Assembly: GCA_000711775.1 (NCBI GenBank)
Contig: ARYC01000737.1
Location: 62,001 to 126,000 of the forward strand
DNA length: 64,000 nt
DNA from: Oxytricha trifallax
Lineage: Eukaryota; Ciliophora; Spirotrichea; Sporadotrichida; Oxytrichidae
Direction of reading: 5' to 3'
Position 1 is the stretch's first letter. Each line of letters starts with the position of its first letter. Below the pieces are notes generated by a model. The model was given only the letters and a program-made list of their open reading frames with translations, was not told where the DNA came from and ran no database searches. Made by a program: the position numbers and the translations under genes. Positions 35,001-50,612 of this stretch are shown one piece after another.

Positions 35001-38000
35001 ATTAATTTACTTGATGTTAAAAATTATTAACTTGCACCGCCTATCCAATGGGATTGTGTATAGAATGTCATTTTCTTTTATTCACTTAGATGATTAAGTT
35101 TCATTTTATATTTTGAACTTCTATGCACCGATCTCAACTTTTAGTTTAATTAACCATTAGCGATCTTTCACAAATTTTCACTTTATTAACGATGTATTAG
35201 TTTCCTTCTATACTTTGCTAAGCTTAAAGAAGAATGCGTTAATTAACACATTTAAAAAATGGCAACATGATCGATCTTGTATGTTCGTTTGGTTGTTTTC
35301 ATTTAACATAAAACTCGTTACAACTAGTAAGGATTAAAAAGTTTACTGAAGAAAGAAATAAAGGTTTTAAGAAATTCGTTCCTTAATTTACAATACATAT
35401 TTAAATCTCTATTTTGAGATAATTGAGATGCATCACGTAGGCAAAAATGGAAATGCGAAGAATAAGTAATGCAGAGAATCTAAAAATAATAAACCTCCAG
35501 CAATTAATTTTAGCCGAAACTTAGTCATAGGCTTGAAATGCTTCGTTGAAAGCATTCGTCTTACTACAAAGACATAATTCTCAATTTGCTAAGTTGAGAT
35601 TTAGTAATGGAACAATTTGAATCCTATGAAGGCATTATTCAAAGAGTGCTCTTAAAATATCATTAATATGAAATGGCTCACTCTTAACTTGAATATTTAT
35701 AGTGACTTGTCTACTATCTACTTTTGGAACAAAGTTTTACCCTCTCTCTCTCTCTTCTTTGAACCCTTTATAAGATATAGGATATATATCTGGATCTTGG
35801 AAAATTCCATTTATAATTAAATCACTAATGGCCTTCACTTAAGAAGCTGCTCATATCATATTAACATGCAGAGCGGAAATAAGCCTTTTTCGTTATTCAT
35901 TTTACACTCTCTCGAAAGAGACTTAATTCTTTTAAACTGCATTGATTTAAATGTCTATTCGCTTTTGACTCTACTCTCGATTCTATAATAAGCTTGATAC
36001 ATATTATTAAAGTTATTCTTGATTTTACTGAGCAAATTATCTTCACGATTACATAGATAGATCTTAGACTGTTATAAAAGTGTGTTGAATTAATTTACTT
36101 GATGTTAAAAATTATTAACTTGCACCGCCTATCCAATGGGATTGTGTATAGAATGTCATTTTCTTTTTTTCACTTAGATGATTAAGTTTCATTTTATATT
36201 TTGAACTTCTATGCACCGATCTCAACTTTTAGTTTAATTAACCATTAGCGATCTTTCACAAATTTTCACTTTATTAACGATGTATTAGTTTCCTTCTATA
36301 CTTTGCTAAGCTTAAAGAAGAATGCGTTAATTAACACATTTAAAAAATCGCAACATGATCGATCTTGTATGTTCGTTTGGTTGTTTTCCTTTCAACATAA
36401 AACTCGTTACAACTAGTAAGGATTAAAAAGTTTACTGAAGAAAGAAATAAAGGTTTTAAGAAATTCGTTCCTTAATTTACAATACATATTTAAATCTCTA
36501 TTTTGAGATAATTGAGATGCATCACGTAGGCAAAAATGGAAATGCGAAGAATAAGTAATGCAGAGAATCTAAAAATAATAAACCTCCAGCAATTAATTTT
36601 AGCCGAAACTTAGTCATAGGCTTGAAATGCTTCGTTGAAAGCATTCGTCTTACTACAAAGACATAATTCTCAATTTGCTAAGTTGAGATTTAGTAATGGA
36701 ACAATTTGAATCCTATGAAGGCATTATTCAAAGAGTGCTCTTAAAATATCATTAAATATGAAATGGCTCACTCTTAACTTGAATATTTATAGTGACTTGT
36801 CTACTATCTACTTTTGGAACAAAGTTTTACCCTCTCTCTCTCTCTTCTTTGAACCCTTTATAAGATATAGGATATATATCTGGATCTTGGAAAATTCCAT
36901 TTATAATTAAATCACTAATGGCCTTCACTTAAGAAGCTGCTCATATCAATATTAACATGCAGAGCGGAAATAAGCCTTTTTCGTTATTCATTTTACACTC
37001 TCTCGAAAGAGACTTAATTCTTTTAAACTGCATTGATTTAAATGTCTATTCGCTTTTGACTCTACTCTCGATTCTATAATAAGCTTGATACATATTATTA
37101 AAGTTATTCTTGATTTTACTGAGCAAATTATCTTCACGATTACATAGATAGATCTTAGACTGTTATAAAAGTGTGTTGAATTAATTTACTTGATGTTAAA
37201 AATTATTAACTTGCACCGCCTATCCAATGGGATTGTGTATAGAATGTCATTTTCTTTTTTTCACTTAGATGATTAAGTTTCATTTTATATTTTGAACTTC
37301 TATGCACCGATCTCAACTTTTAGTTTAATTAACCATTAGCGATCTTTCACAAATTTTCACTTTATTAACGATGTATTAGTTTCCTTCTATACTTTGCTAA
37401 GCTTAAAGAAGAATGCGTTAATTAACACATTTAAAAAATGGCAACATGATCGATCTTGTATGTTCGTTTGGTTGTTTTCATTTCAACATAAAACTCGTTA
37501 CAACTAGTAAGGATTAAAAAGTTTACTGAAGAAAGAAATAAAGGTTTTAAGAAATTCGTTCCTTAATTTACAATACATATTTAAATCTCTATTTTGAGAT
37601 AATTGAGATGCATCTCGTCGGCAAAAATGGAAATGCGAAGAATAAGTAATGCAGAGAATCTAAAAATAATAAACCTCCAGCAATTAATTTTAGCCGAAAC
37701 TTAGTCATAGGCTTGAAATGCTTCGTTGAAAGCATTCGTCTTACTAAAAAGACATAATTCTCAATTTGCTAAGTTGAGATTTAGTAATGGAACAATTTGA
37801 ATCCTATAAAGGCATTATTAAAAGAGTGCTCTTAAAATATCATTAAATATGAAATGGCTCACTCTTAACTTGAATATATATAGTGATTTGTCAACTATCT
37901 ACTTTTGGAACAAAGTTTTACCCTCTCTCTCTCTCTCTCTTCTTTGAACCCTTTATAAGATATAGGATAGATATCTGGATCTTGGAAAATTCCATTTATA

Positions 38001-41000
38001 ATTAAATCACTAATGGCCTTCACTTAAGAAGCTGCTCATATCAATATTAACATGCAGAGCGGAAATAAGCCTTTTTCGTTATTCATTTTACACTCTCTCG
38101 AAAGAGACTTAATTCTTTTAAACTGCATTGATTTAAATGTCTATTCGCTTTTGACTCTACTCTCGATTCTATAATAAGCTTGATACATATTATTAAAGTT
38201 ATTCTTGATTTTACTGAGCAAATTATCTTCACGATTACATAGATAGATCTTAGACTGTTATAAAAGTGTGTTGAATTAATTTACTTGATGTTAAAAATTA
38301 TTAACTTGCACCGCCTATCCAATGGGATTGTGTATAGAATGTCATTTTCTTTTTTTCACTTAGATGATTAAGTTTCATTTTATATTTTGAACTTCTATGC
38401 ACCGATCTCAACTTTTAGTTTAATTAACCATTAGCGATCTTTCACAAATTTTCACTTTATTAACGATGTATTAGTTTCCTTCTATACTTTGCTAAGCTTA
38501 AAGAAGAATGCGTTAATTAACACATTTAAAAAATGGCAACATGATCGATCTTGTATGTTCGTTTGGTTGTTTTCATTTCAACATAAAACTCGTTACAACT
38601 AGTAAGGATTAAAAAGTTTACTGAAGAAAGAAATAAAGGTTTTAAGAAATTCGTTCCTTAATTTACAATACATATTTAGATCTCTATTTTGAGATAATTG
38701 AGATGCATCTCGTAGGCAAAAATGGAAATGCGAAGAATAAGTAATGCAGAGAATCTAAAAATAATAAACCTCCAGCAATTAATTTTAGCCGAAACTTAGT
38801 CATAGGCTTGAAATGCTTCGTTGAAAGCATTCGTCTTACTACAAAGACATAATTCTCAATTTGCTAAGTTGAGATTTAGTAATGGAACAATTTGAATCCT
38901 ATGAAGGCATTATTCAAAGAGTGCTCTTAAAATATCATTAAATATGAAATGGCTCACTCTTAACTTGAATATTTATAGTGACTTGTCTACTATCTACTTT
39001 TGGAACAAAGTTTTACCCTCTCTCTCTCTCTTCTTTGAACCCTTTATAAGATATAGGATATATATCTGGATCTTGGAAAATTCCATTTATAATTAAATCA
39101 CTAATGGCCTTCACTTAAGAAGCTGCTCATATCAATATTAACATGCAGAGCGGAAATAAGCCTTTTTCGTTATTCATTTTACACTCTCTCGAAAGAGACT
39201 TAATTCTTTTAAACTGCATTGATTTAAATGTCTATTCGCTTTTGACTCTACTCTCGATTCTATAATAAGCTTGATACATATTATTAAAGTTATTCTTGAT
39301 TTTACTGAGCAAATTATCTTCACGATTACATAGATAGATCTTAGACTGTTATAAAAGTGTGTTGAATTAATTTACTTGATGTTAAAAATTATTAACTTGC
39401 ACCGCCTATCCAATGGGATTGTGTATAGAATGTCATTTTCTTTTTTTCACTTAGATGATTAAGTTTCATTTTATATTTTGAACTTCTATGCACCGATCTC
39501 AACTTTTAGTTTAATTAACCATTAGCGATCTTTCACAAATTTTCACTTTATTAACGATGTATTAGTTTCCTTCTATACTTTGCTAAGCTTAAAGAAGAAT
39601 GCGTTAATTAACACATTTAAAAAATGGCAACATGATCGATCTTGTATGTTCGTTTGGTTGTTTTCATTTCAACATAAAACTCGTTACAACTAGTAAGGAT
39701 TAAAAAGTTTACTGAAGAAAGAAATAAAGGTTTTAAGAAATTCGTTCCTTAATTTACAATACATATTTAAATCTCTATTTTGAGATAATTGAGATGCATC
39801 TCGTAGGCAAAAATGGAAATGCGAAGAATAAGTAATGCAGAGAATCTAAAAATAATAAACCTCCAGCAATTAATTTTAGCCGAAACTTAGTCATAGGCTT
39901 GAAATGCTTCGTTGAAAGCATTCGTCTTACTACAAAGACATAATTCTCAATTTGCTAAGTTGAGATTTAGTAATGGAACAATTTGAATCCTATGAAGGCA
40001 TTATTCAAAGAGTGCTCTTAAAATATCATTAAATATGAAATGGCTCACTCTTAACTTGAATATTTATAGTGACTTGTCTACTATCTACTTTTGGAACAAA
40101 GTTTTACCCTCTCTCTCTCTCTTCTTTGAACCCTTTATAAGATATAGGATATATATCTGGATCTTGGAAAATTCCATTTATAATTAAATCACTAATGGCC
40201 TTCACTTAAGAAGCTGCTCATATCAATATTAACATGCAGAGCGGAAATAAGCCTTTTTCGTTATTCATTTTACACTCTCTCGAAAGAGACTTAATTCTTT
40301 TAAACTGCATTGATTTAAATGTCTATTCGCTTTTGACTCTACTCTCGATTCTATAATAAGCTTGATACATATTATTAAAGTTATTCTTGATTTTACTGAG
40401 CAAATTATCTTCACGATTACATAGATAGATCTTAGACTGTTATAAAAGTGTGTTGAATTAATTTACTTGATGTTAAAAATTATTAACTTGCACCGCCTAT
40501 CCAATGGGATTGTGTATAGAATGTCATTTTCTTTTTTTCACTTAGATGATTAAGTTTCATTTTATATTTTGAACTTCTATGCACCGATCTCAACTTTTAG
40601 TTTAATTAACCATTAGCGATCTTTCACAAATTTTCACTTTATTAACGATGTATTAGTTTCCTTCTATACTTTGCTAAGCTTAAAGAAGAATGCGTTAATT
40701 AACACATTTAAAAAATGGCAACATGATCGATCTTGTATGTTCGTTTGGTTGTTTTCATTTCAACATAAAACTCGTTACAACTAGTAAGGATTAAAAAGTT
40801 TACTGAAGAAAGAAATAAAGGTTTTAAGAAATTCGTTCCTTAATTTACAATACATATTTAGATCTCTATTTTGAGATAATTGAGATGCATCACGTCGGCA
40901 AAAATGGAAATGCGAAGAATAAGTAATGCAGAGAATCTAAAAATAATAAACCTCCAGCAATTAATTTTAGCCGAAACTTAGTCATAGGCTTGAAATGCTT

Positions 41001-44000
41001 CGTTGAAAGCATTCGTCTTACTACAAAGACATAATTCTCAATTTGCTAAGTTGAGATTTAGTAATGGAACAATTTGAATCCTATGAAGGCATTATTCAAA
41101 GAGTGCTCTTAAAATATCATTAAATATGAAATGGCTCACTCTTAACTTGAATATTTATAGTGACTTGTCTACTATCTACTTTTGGAACAAAGTTTTACCC
41201 TCTCTCTCTCTCTTCTTTGAACCCTTTATAAGATATAGGATATATATCTGGATCTTGGAAAATTCCATTTATAATTAAATCACTAATGGCCTTCACTTAA
41301 GAAGCTGCTCATATCAATATTAACATGCAGAGCGGAAATAAGCCTTTTTCGTTATTCATTTTACACTCTCTCGAAAGAGACTTAATTCTTTTAAACTGCA
41401 TTGATTTAAATGTCTATTCGCTTTTGACTCTACTCTCGATTCTATAATAAGCTTGATACATATTATTAAAGTTATTCTTGATTTTACTGAGCAAATTATC
41501 TTCACGATTACATAGATAGATCTTAGACTGTTATAAAAGTGTGTTGAATTAATTTACTTGATGTTAAAAATTATTAACTTGCACCGCCTATCCAATGGGA
41601 TTGTGTATAGAATGTCATTTTCTTTTTTTCACTTAGATGATTAAGTTTCATTTTATATTTTGAACTTCTATGCACCGATCTCAACTTTTAGTTTAATTAA
41701 CCATTAGCGATCTTTCACAAATTTTCACTTTATTAACGATGTATTAGTTTCCTTCTATACTTTGCTAAGCTTAAAGAAGAATGCGTTAATTAACACATTT
41801 AAAAAATGGCAACATGATCGATCTTGTATGTTCGTTTGGTTGTTTTCCTTTCAACATAAAACTCGTTACAACTAGTAAGGATTAAAAAGTTTACTGAAGA
41901 AAGAAATAAAGGTTTTAAGAAATTCGTTCCTTAATTTACAATACATATTTAAATCTCTATTTTGAGATAATTGAGATGCATCTCGTAGGCAAAAATGGAA
42001 ATGCGAAGAATAAGTAATGCAGAGAATCTAAAAATAATAAACCTCCAGCAATTAATTTTAGCCGAAACTTAGTCATAGGCTTGAAATGCTTCGTTGAAAG
42101 CATTCGTCTTACTACAAAGACATAATTCTCAATTTGCTAAGTTGAGATTTAGTAATGGAACAATTTGAATCCTATGAAGGCATTATTCAAAGAGTGCTCT
42201 TAAAATATCATTAAATATGAAATGGCTCACTCTTAACTTGAATATTTATAGTGACTTGTCTACTATCTACTTTTGGAACAAAGTTTTACCCTCTCTCTCT
42301 CTCTTCTTTGAACCCTTTATAAGATATAGGATATATATCTGGATCTTGGAAAATTCCATTTATAATTAAATCACTAATGGCCTTCACTTAAGAAGCTGCT
42401 CATATCAATATTAACATGCAGAGCGGAAATAAGCCTTTTTCGTTATTCATTTTACACTCTCTCGAAAGAGACTTAATTCTTTTAAACTGCATTGATTTAA
42501 ATGTCTATTCGCTTTTGACTCTACTCTCGATTCTATAATAAGCTTGATACATATTATTAAAGTTATTCTTGATTTTACTGAGCAAATTATCTTCACGATT
42601 ACATAGATAGATCTTAGACTGTTATAAAAGTGTGTTGAATTAATTTACTTGATGTTAAAAATTATTAACTTGCACCGCCTATCCAATGGGATTGTGTATA
42701 GAATGTCATTTTCTTTTTTTCACTTAGATGATTAAGTTTCATTTTATATTTTGAACTTCTATGCACCGATCTCAACTTTTAGTTTAATTAACCATTAGCG
42801 ATCTTTCACAAATTTTCACTTTATTAACGATGTATTAGTTTCCTTCTATACTTTGCTAAGCTTAAAGAAGAATGCGTTAATTAACACATTTAAAAAATGG
42901 CAACATGATCGATCTTGTATGTTCGTTTGGTTGTTTTCCTTTCAACATAAAACTCGTTACAACTAGTAAGGATTAAAAAGTTTACTGAAGAAAGAAATAA
43001 AGGTTTTAAGAAATTCGTTCCTTAATTTACAATACATATTTAGATCTCTATTTTGAGATAATTGAGATGCATCACGTCGGCAAAAATGGAAATGCGAAGA
43101 ATAAGTAATGCAGAGAATCTAAAAATAATAAACCTCCAGCAATTAATTTTAGCCGAAACTTAGTCATAGGCTTGAAATGCTTCGTTGAAAGCATTCGTCT
43201 TACTACAAAGACATAATTCTCAATTTGCTAAGTTGAGATTTAGTAATGGAACAATTTGAATCCTATGAAGGCATTATTCAAAGAGTGCTCTTAAAATATC
43301 ATTAAATATGAAATGGCTCACTCTTAACTTGAATATTTATAGTGACTTGTCTACTATCTACTTTTGGAACAAAGTTTTACCCTCTCTCTCTCTCTTCTTT
43401 GAACCCTTTATAAGATATAGGATATATATCTGGATCTTGGAAAATTCCATTTATAATTAAATCACTAATGGCCTTCACTTAAGAAGCTGCTCATATCAAT
43501 ATTAACATGCAGAGCGGAAATAAGCCTTTTTCGTTATTCATTTTACACTCTCTCGAAAGAGACTTAATTCTTTTAAACTGCATTGATTTAAATGTCTATT
43601 CGCTTTTGACTCTACTCTCGATTCTATAATAAGCTTGATACATATTATTAAAGTTATTCTTGATTTTACTGAGCAAATTATCTTCACGATTACATAGATA
43701 GATCTTAGACTGTTATAAAAGTGTGTTGAATTAATTTACTTGATGTTAAAAATTATTAACTTGCACCGCCTATCCAATGGGATTGTGTATAGAATGTCAT
43801 TTTCTTTTTTTCACTTAGATGATTAAGTTTCATTTTATATTTTGAACTTCTATGCACCGATCTCAACTTTTAGTTTAATTAACCATTAGCGATCTTTCAC
43901 AAATTTTCACTTTATTAACGATGTATTAGTTTCCTTCTATACTTTGCTAAGCTTAAAGAAGAATGCGTTAATTAACACATTTAAAAAATGGCAACATGAT

Positions 44001-47000
44001 CGATCTTGTATGTTCGTTTGGTTGTTTTCATTTCAACATAAAACTCGTTACAACTAGTAAGGATTAAAAAGTTTACTGAAGAAAGAAATAAAGGTTTTAA
44101 GAAATTCGTTCCTTAATTTACAATACATATTTAGATCTCTATTTTGAGATAATTGAGATGCATCACGTCGGCAAAAATGGAAATGCGAAGAATAAGTAAT
44201 GCAGAGAATCTAAAAATAATAAACCTCCAGCAATTAATTTTAGCCGAAACTTAGTCATAGGCTTGAAATGCTTCGTTGAAAGCATTCGTCTTACTACAAA
44301 GACATAATTCTCAATTTGCTAAGTTGAGATTTAGTAATGGAACAATTTGAATCCTATGAAGGCATTATTCAAAGAGTGCTCTTAAAATATCATTAAATAT
44401 GAAATGGCTCACTCTTAACTTGAATATTTATAGTGACTTGTCTACTATCTACTTTTGGAACAAAGTTTTACCCTCTCTCTCTCTCTTCTTTGAACCCTTT
44501 ATAAGATATAGGATATATATCTGGATCTTGGAAAATTCCATTTATAATTAAATCACTAATGGCCTTCACTTAAGAAGCTGCTCATATCAATATTAACATG
44601 CAGAGCGGAAATAAGCCTTTTTCGTTATTCATTTTACACTCTCTCGAAAGAGACTTAATTCTTTTAAACTGCATTGATTTAAATGTCTATTCGCTTTTGA
44701 CTCTACTCTCGATTCTATAATAAGCTTGATACATATTATTAAAGTTATTCTTGATTTTACTGAGCAAATTATCTTCACGATTACATAGATAGATCTTAGA
44801 CTGTTATAAAAGTGTGTTGAATTAATTTACTTGATGTTAAAAATTATTAACTTGCACCGCCTATCCAATGGGATTGTGTATAGAATGTCATTTTCTTTTT
44901 TTCACTTAGATGATTAAGTTTCATTTTATATTTTGAACTTCTATGCACCGATCTCAACTTTTAGTTTAATTAACCATTAGCGATCTTTCACAAATTTTCA
45001 CTTTATTAACGATGTATTAGTTTCCTTCTATACTTTGCTAAGCTTAAAGAAGAATGCGTTAATTAACACATTTAAAAAATGGCAACATGATCGATCTTGT
45101 ATGTTCGTTTGGTTGTTTTCCTTTCAACATAAAACTCGTTACAACTAGTAAGGATTAAAAAGTTTACTGAAGAAAGAAATAAAGGTTTTAAGAAATTCGT
45201 TCCTTAATTTACAATACATATTTAGATCTCTATTTTGAGATAATTGAGATGCATCTCGTAGGCAAAAATGGAAATGCGAAGAATAAGTAATGCAGAGAAT
45301 CTAAAAATAATAAACCTCCAGCAATTAATTTTAGCCGAAACTTAGTCATAGGCTTGAAATGCTTCGTTGAAAGCATTCGTCTTACTAAAAAGACATAATT
45401 CTCAATTTGCTAAGTTGAGATTTAGTAATGGAACAATTTGAATCCTATAAAGGCATTATTAAAAGAGTGCTCTTAAAATATCATTAAATATGAAATGGCT
45501 CACTCTTAACTTGAATATATATAGTGATTTGTCAACTATCTACTTTTGGAACAAAGTTTTACCCTCTCTCTCTCTCTCTCTTCTTTGAACCCTTTATAAG
45601 ATATAGGATAGATATCTGGATCTTGGAAAATTCCATTTATAATTAAATCACTAATGGCCTTCACTTAAGAAGCTGCTCATATCAATATTAACATGCAGAG
45701 CGGAAATAAGCCTTTTTCGTTATTCATTTTACACTCTCTCGAAAGAGACTTAATTCTTTTAAACTGCATTGATTTAAATGTCTATTCGCTTTTGACTCTA
45801 CTCTCGATTCTATAATAAGCTTGATACATATTATTAAAGTTATTCTTGATTTTACTGAGCAAATTATCTTCACGATTACATAGATAGATCTTAGACTGTT
45901 ATAAAAGTGTGTTGAATTAATTTACTTGATGTTAAAAATTATTAACTTGCACCGCCTATCCAATGGGATTGTGTATAGAATGTCATTTTCTTTTTTTCAC
46001 TTAGATGATTAAGTTTCATTTTATATTTTGAACTTCTATGCACCGATCTCAACTTTTAGTTTAATTAACCATTAGCGATCTTTCACAAATTTTCACTTTA
46101 TTAACGATGTATTAGTTTCCTTCTATACTTTGCTAAGCTTAAAGAAGAATGCGTTAATTAACACATTTAAAAAATGGCAACATGATCGATCTTGTATGTT
46201 CGTTTGGTTGTTTTCCTTTCAACATAAAACTCGTTACAACTAGTAAGGATTAAAAAGTTTACTGAAGAAAGAAATAAAGGTTTTAAGAAATTCGTTCCTT
46301 AATTTACAATACATATTTAGATCTCTATTTTGAGATAATTGAGATGCATCACGTCGGCAAAAATGGAAATGCGAAGAATAAGTAATGCAGAGAATCTAAA
46401 AATAATAAACCTCCAGCAATTAATTTTAGCCGAAACTTAGTCATAGGCTTGAAATGCTTCGTTGAAAGCATTCGTCTTACTACAAAGACATAATTCTCAA
46501 TTTGCTAAGTTGAGATTTAGTAATGGAACAATTTGAATCCTATGAAGGCATTATTCAAAGAGTGCTCTTAAAATATCATTAAATAGAAATGGCTCACTCT
46601 TAACTTGAATATTTATAGTGACTTGTCTACTATCTACTTTTGGAACAAAGTTTTACCCTCTCTCTCTCTCTTCTTTGAACCCTTTATAAGATATAGGATA
46701 TATATCTGGATCTTGGAAAATTCCATTTATAATTAAATCACTAATGGCCTTCACTTAAGAAGCTGCTCATATCAATATTAACATGCAGAGCGGAAATAAG
46801 CCTTTTTCGTTATTCATTTTACACTCTCTCGAAAGAGACTTAATTCTTTTAAACTGCATTGATTTAAATGTCTATTCGCTTTTGACTCTACTCTCGATTC
46901 TATAATAAGCTTGATACATATTATTAAAGTTATTCTTGATTTTACTGAGCAAATTATCTTCACGATTACATAGATAGATCTTAGACTGTTATAAAAGTGT

Positions 47001-50000
47001 GTTGAATTAATTTACTTGATGTTAAAAATTATTAACTTGCACCGCCTATCCAATGGGATTGTGTATAGAATGTCATTTTCTTTTTTTCACTTAGATGATT
47101 AAGTTTCATTTTATATTTTGAACTTCTATGCACCGATCTCAACTTTTAGTTTAATTAACCATTAGCGATCTTTCACAAATTTTCACTTTATTAACGATGT
47201 ATTAGTTTCCTTCTATACTTTGCTAAGCTTAAAGAAGAATGCGTTAATTAACACATTTAAAAAATGGCAACATGATCGATCTTGTATGTTCGTTTGGTTG
47301 TTTTCATTTCAACATAAAACTCGTTACAACTAGTAAGGATTAAAAAGTTTACTGAAGAAAGAAATAAAGGTTTTAAGAAATTCGTTCCTTAATTTACAAT
47401 ACATATTTAAATCTCTATTTTGAGATAATTGAGATGCATCTCGTAGGCAAAAATGGAAATGCGAAGAATAAGTAATGCAGAGAATCTAAAAATAATAAAC
47501 CTCCAGCAATTAATTTTAGCCGAAACTTAGTCATAGGCTTGAAATGCTTCGTTGAAAGCATTCGTCTTACTAAAAAGACATAATTCTCAATTTGCTAAGT
47601 TGAGATTTAGTAATGGAACAATTTGAATCCTATAAAGGCATTATTAAAAGAGTGCTCTTAAAATATCATTAAATATGAAATGGCTCACTCTTAACTTGAA
47701 TATATATAGTGACTTGTCTACTATCTACTTTTGGAACAAAGTTTTACCTCTCTCTCTCTCTCTTCTTTGAACCCTTTATAAGATATAGGATAGATATCTG
47801 GATCTTGGAAAATTCCATTTATAATTAAATCACTAATGGCCTTCACTTAAGAAGCTGCTCATATCAATATTAACATGCAGAGCGGAAATAAGCCTTTTTC
47901 GTTATTCATTTTACACTCTCTCGAAAGAGACTTAATTCTTTTAAACTGCATTGATTTAAATGTCTATTCGCTTTTGACTCTACTCTCGATTCTATAATAA
48001 GCTTGATACATATTATTAAAGTTATTCTTGATTTTACTGAGCAAATTATCTTCACGATTACATAGATAGATCTTAGACTGTTATAAAAGTGTGTTGCATT
48101 AATTTACTCGATGTTAAAAATTATTAACTTGCACCGCCTTTCCAATGGGATTGTGTATAGAATGTCATTTTCTTTTTTTCACTTAGATGATTAAGTTTCA
48201 TTTTATATTTTGAACTTCTATGCACCGATCTCAACTTTTAGTTTAATTAACCATTAGCGATCTTTCACAAATTTTCACTTTATTAACGATGTATTAGTTT
48301 CCTTCTATACTTTGCTAAGCTTAAAGAAGAATGCGTTAATTAACACATTTAAAAAATGGCAACATGATCGATCTTGTATGTTCGTTTGGTTGTTTTCATT
48401 TCAACATAAAACTCGTTACAACTAGTAAGGATTAAAAAGTTTACTGAAGAAAGAAATAAAGGTTTTAAGAAATTCGTTCCTTAATTTACAATACATATTT
48501 AGATCTCTATTTTGAGATAATTGAGATGCATCACGTCGGCAAAAATGGAAATGCGAAGAATAAGTAATGCAGAGAATCTAAAAATAATAAACCTCCAGCA
48601 ATTAATTTTAGCCGAAACTTAGTCATAGGCTTGAAATGCTTCGTTGAAAGCATTCGTCTTACTACAAAGACATAATTCTCAATTTGCTAAGTTGAGATTT
48701 AGTAATGGAACAATTTGAATCCTATGAAGGCATTATTCAAAGAGTGCTCTTAAAATATCATTAAATATGAAATGGCTCACTCTTAACTTGAATATTTATA
48801 GTGACTTGTCTACTATCTACTTTTGGAACAAAGTTTTACCCTCTCTCTCTCTCTTCTTTGAACCCTTTATAAGATATAGGATATATATCTGGATCTTGGA
48901 AAATTCCATTTATAATTAAATCACTAATGGCCTTCACTTAAGAAGCTGCTCATATCAATATTAACATGCAGAGCGGAAATAAGCCTTTTTCGTTATTCAT
49001 TTTACACTCTCTCGAAAGAGACTTAATTCTTTTAAACTGCATTGATTTAAATGTCTATTCGCTTTTGACTCTACTCTCGATTCTATAATAAGCTTGATAC
49101 ATATTATTAAAGTTATTCTTGATTTTACTGAGCAAATTATCTTCACGATTACATAGATAGATCTTAGACTGTTATAAAAGTGTGTTGAATTAATTTACTT
49201 GATGTTAAAAATTATTAACTTGCACCGCCTATCCAATGGGATTGTGTATAGAATGTCATTTTCTTTTTTTCACTTAGATGATTAAGTTTCATTTTATATT
49301 TTGAACTTCTATGCACCGATCTCAACTTTTAGTTTAATTAACCATTAGCGATCTTTCACAAATTTTCACTTTATTAACGATGTATTAGTTTCCTTCTATA
49401 CTTTGCTAAGCTTAAAGAAGAATGCGTTAATTAACACATTTAAAAAATGGCAACATGATCGATCTTGTATGTTCGTTTGGTTGTTTTCCTTTCAACATAA
49501 AACTCGTTACAACTAGTAAGGATTAAAAAGTTTACTGAAGAAAGAAATAAAGGTTTTAAGAAATTCGTTCCTTAATTTACAATACATATTTAGATCTCTA
49601 TTTTGAGATAATTGAGATGCATCTCGTAGGCAAAAATGGAAATGCGAAGAATAAGTAATGCAGAGAATCTAAAAATAATAAACCTCCAGCAATTAATTTT
49701 AGCCGAAACTTAGTCATAGGCTTGAAATGCTTCGTTGAAAGCATTCGTCTTACTAAAAAGACATAATTCTCAATTTGCTAAGTTGAGATTTAGTAATGGA
49801 ACAATTTGAATCCTATAAAGGCATTATTAAAAGAGTGCTCTTAAAATATCATTAAATATGAAATGGCTCACTCTTAACTTGAATATATATAGTGACTTGT
49901 CAACTATCTACTTTTGGAACAAAGTTTTACCCTCTCTCTCTCTCTCTCTTCTTTGAACCCTTTATAAGATATAGGATAGATATCTGGATCTTGGAAAATT

Positions 50001-50205
50001 CCATTTATAATTAAATCACTAATGGCCTTCCATTAAGAAGCTGCTCATATCAATATTAACATGAGGATCGGAAATAAGCCTTTTTCGTTATTCATTTTTC
50101 ACTATCTTGAAAGAGTCTTAATTCTTTTAAACTGCATTGATTTAAATGTCTATTTGCATTTGACTCTACTCTCGATTAATAAATAAGCTTGATACATATT
50201 ATTAA
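20095..50205 (+). repeat. Tandem satellite, unit about 1,090 bp, about 27.6 copies
   Basis: The word AAAGGTTTTAAGAAATTC recurs at 20102, 21195, 22285, 23375, 24466 and so on to 49549, with spacing 1088-1095 (mean about 1,091). Units are almost identical. Differences are mainly one-base indels, CT-repeat length (CTCTCT run) and a linked set of about seven substitutions that define two variants. No long frame exists in either code. Each unit carries small palindromes, for example CTCTCGAAAGAG and CTCAA...TTGAG. The first unit begins with a divergent ~30 bp. The array is interrupted by a Rep-like element at 50206 and resumes at 52459 in the same phase. Probably heterochromatic germline satellite DNA, possibly centromeric. 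Confidence 0.95.
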
Positions 50206-50605
50206 TAAAGTATAATTGATTTGGGCAAATTCAAAATAACAAATATAAATCAATTTAACTGTAGGCGTAACACCACTGATTTGCGAAGCATTTAATCGTT
50301 ATTTGATTTGAGTTTAATGTTCTTAGTGGCAGTTTAATCTTAAAAGTTTAGTGATCTAATTTAAAAAAAGTGGAAAGTTATTTTTGTACCATTGGTACAT
50401 TAGCTCACGAATTCCTCTCATTGGTGCTCTATAAACATTGCAGCCTTGGAATGTACCAATCTAAAACGGTACAATATATTAGGGCGTACTGATCTCATTC
50501 AGATGTACCAATGTACCAATTGGACATTGAAAAGTTTTTGTTTTTTTTTTATCGGTACAATGTAAAAAGTGGTACATTAAATTATTAGAGCAATTAATTA
50601 GATAA
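50206..50605 (+). repeat. Left terminal inverted repeat of element 2
   Basis: About 400 bp. The inner portion has clustered GGTACA/TGTACC words that could bind the element's own protein. It ends AATTAATTAGATAA. Confidence 0.9.
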
Positions 50606-50612
50606 GGTACGT

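Noticed and set aside
20095..50205. CRISPR-like array
   Set aside because: The repeats are ~1.09-kb head-to-tail units with no short repeat-spacer pattern, and the DNA is ciliate.
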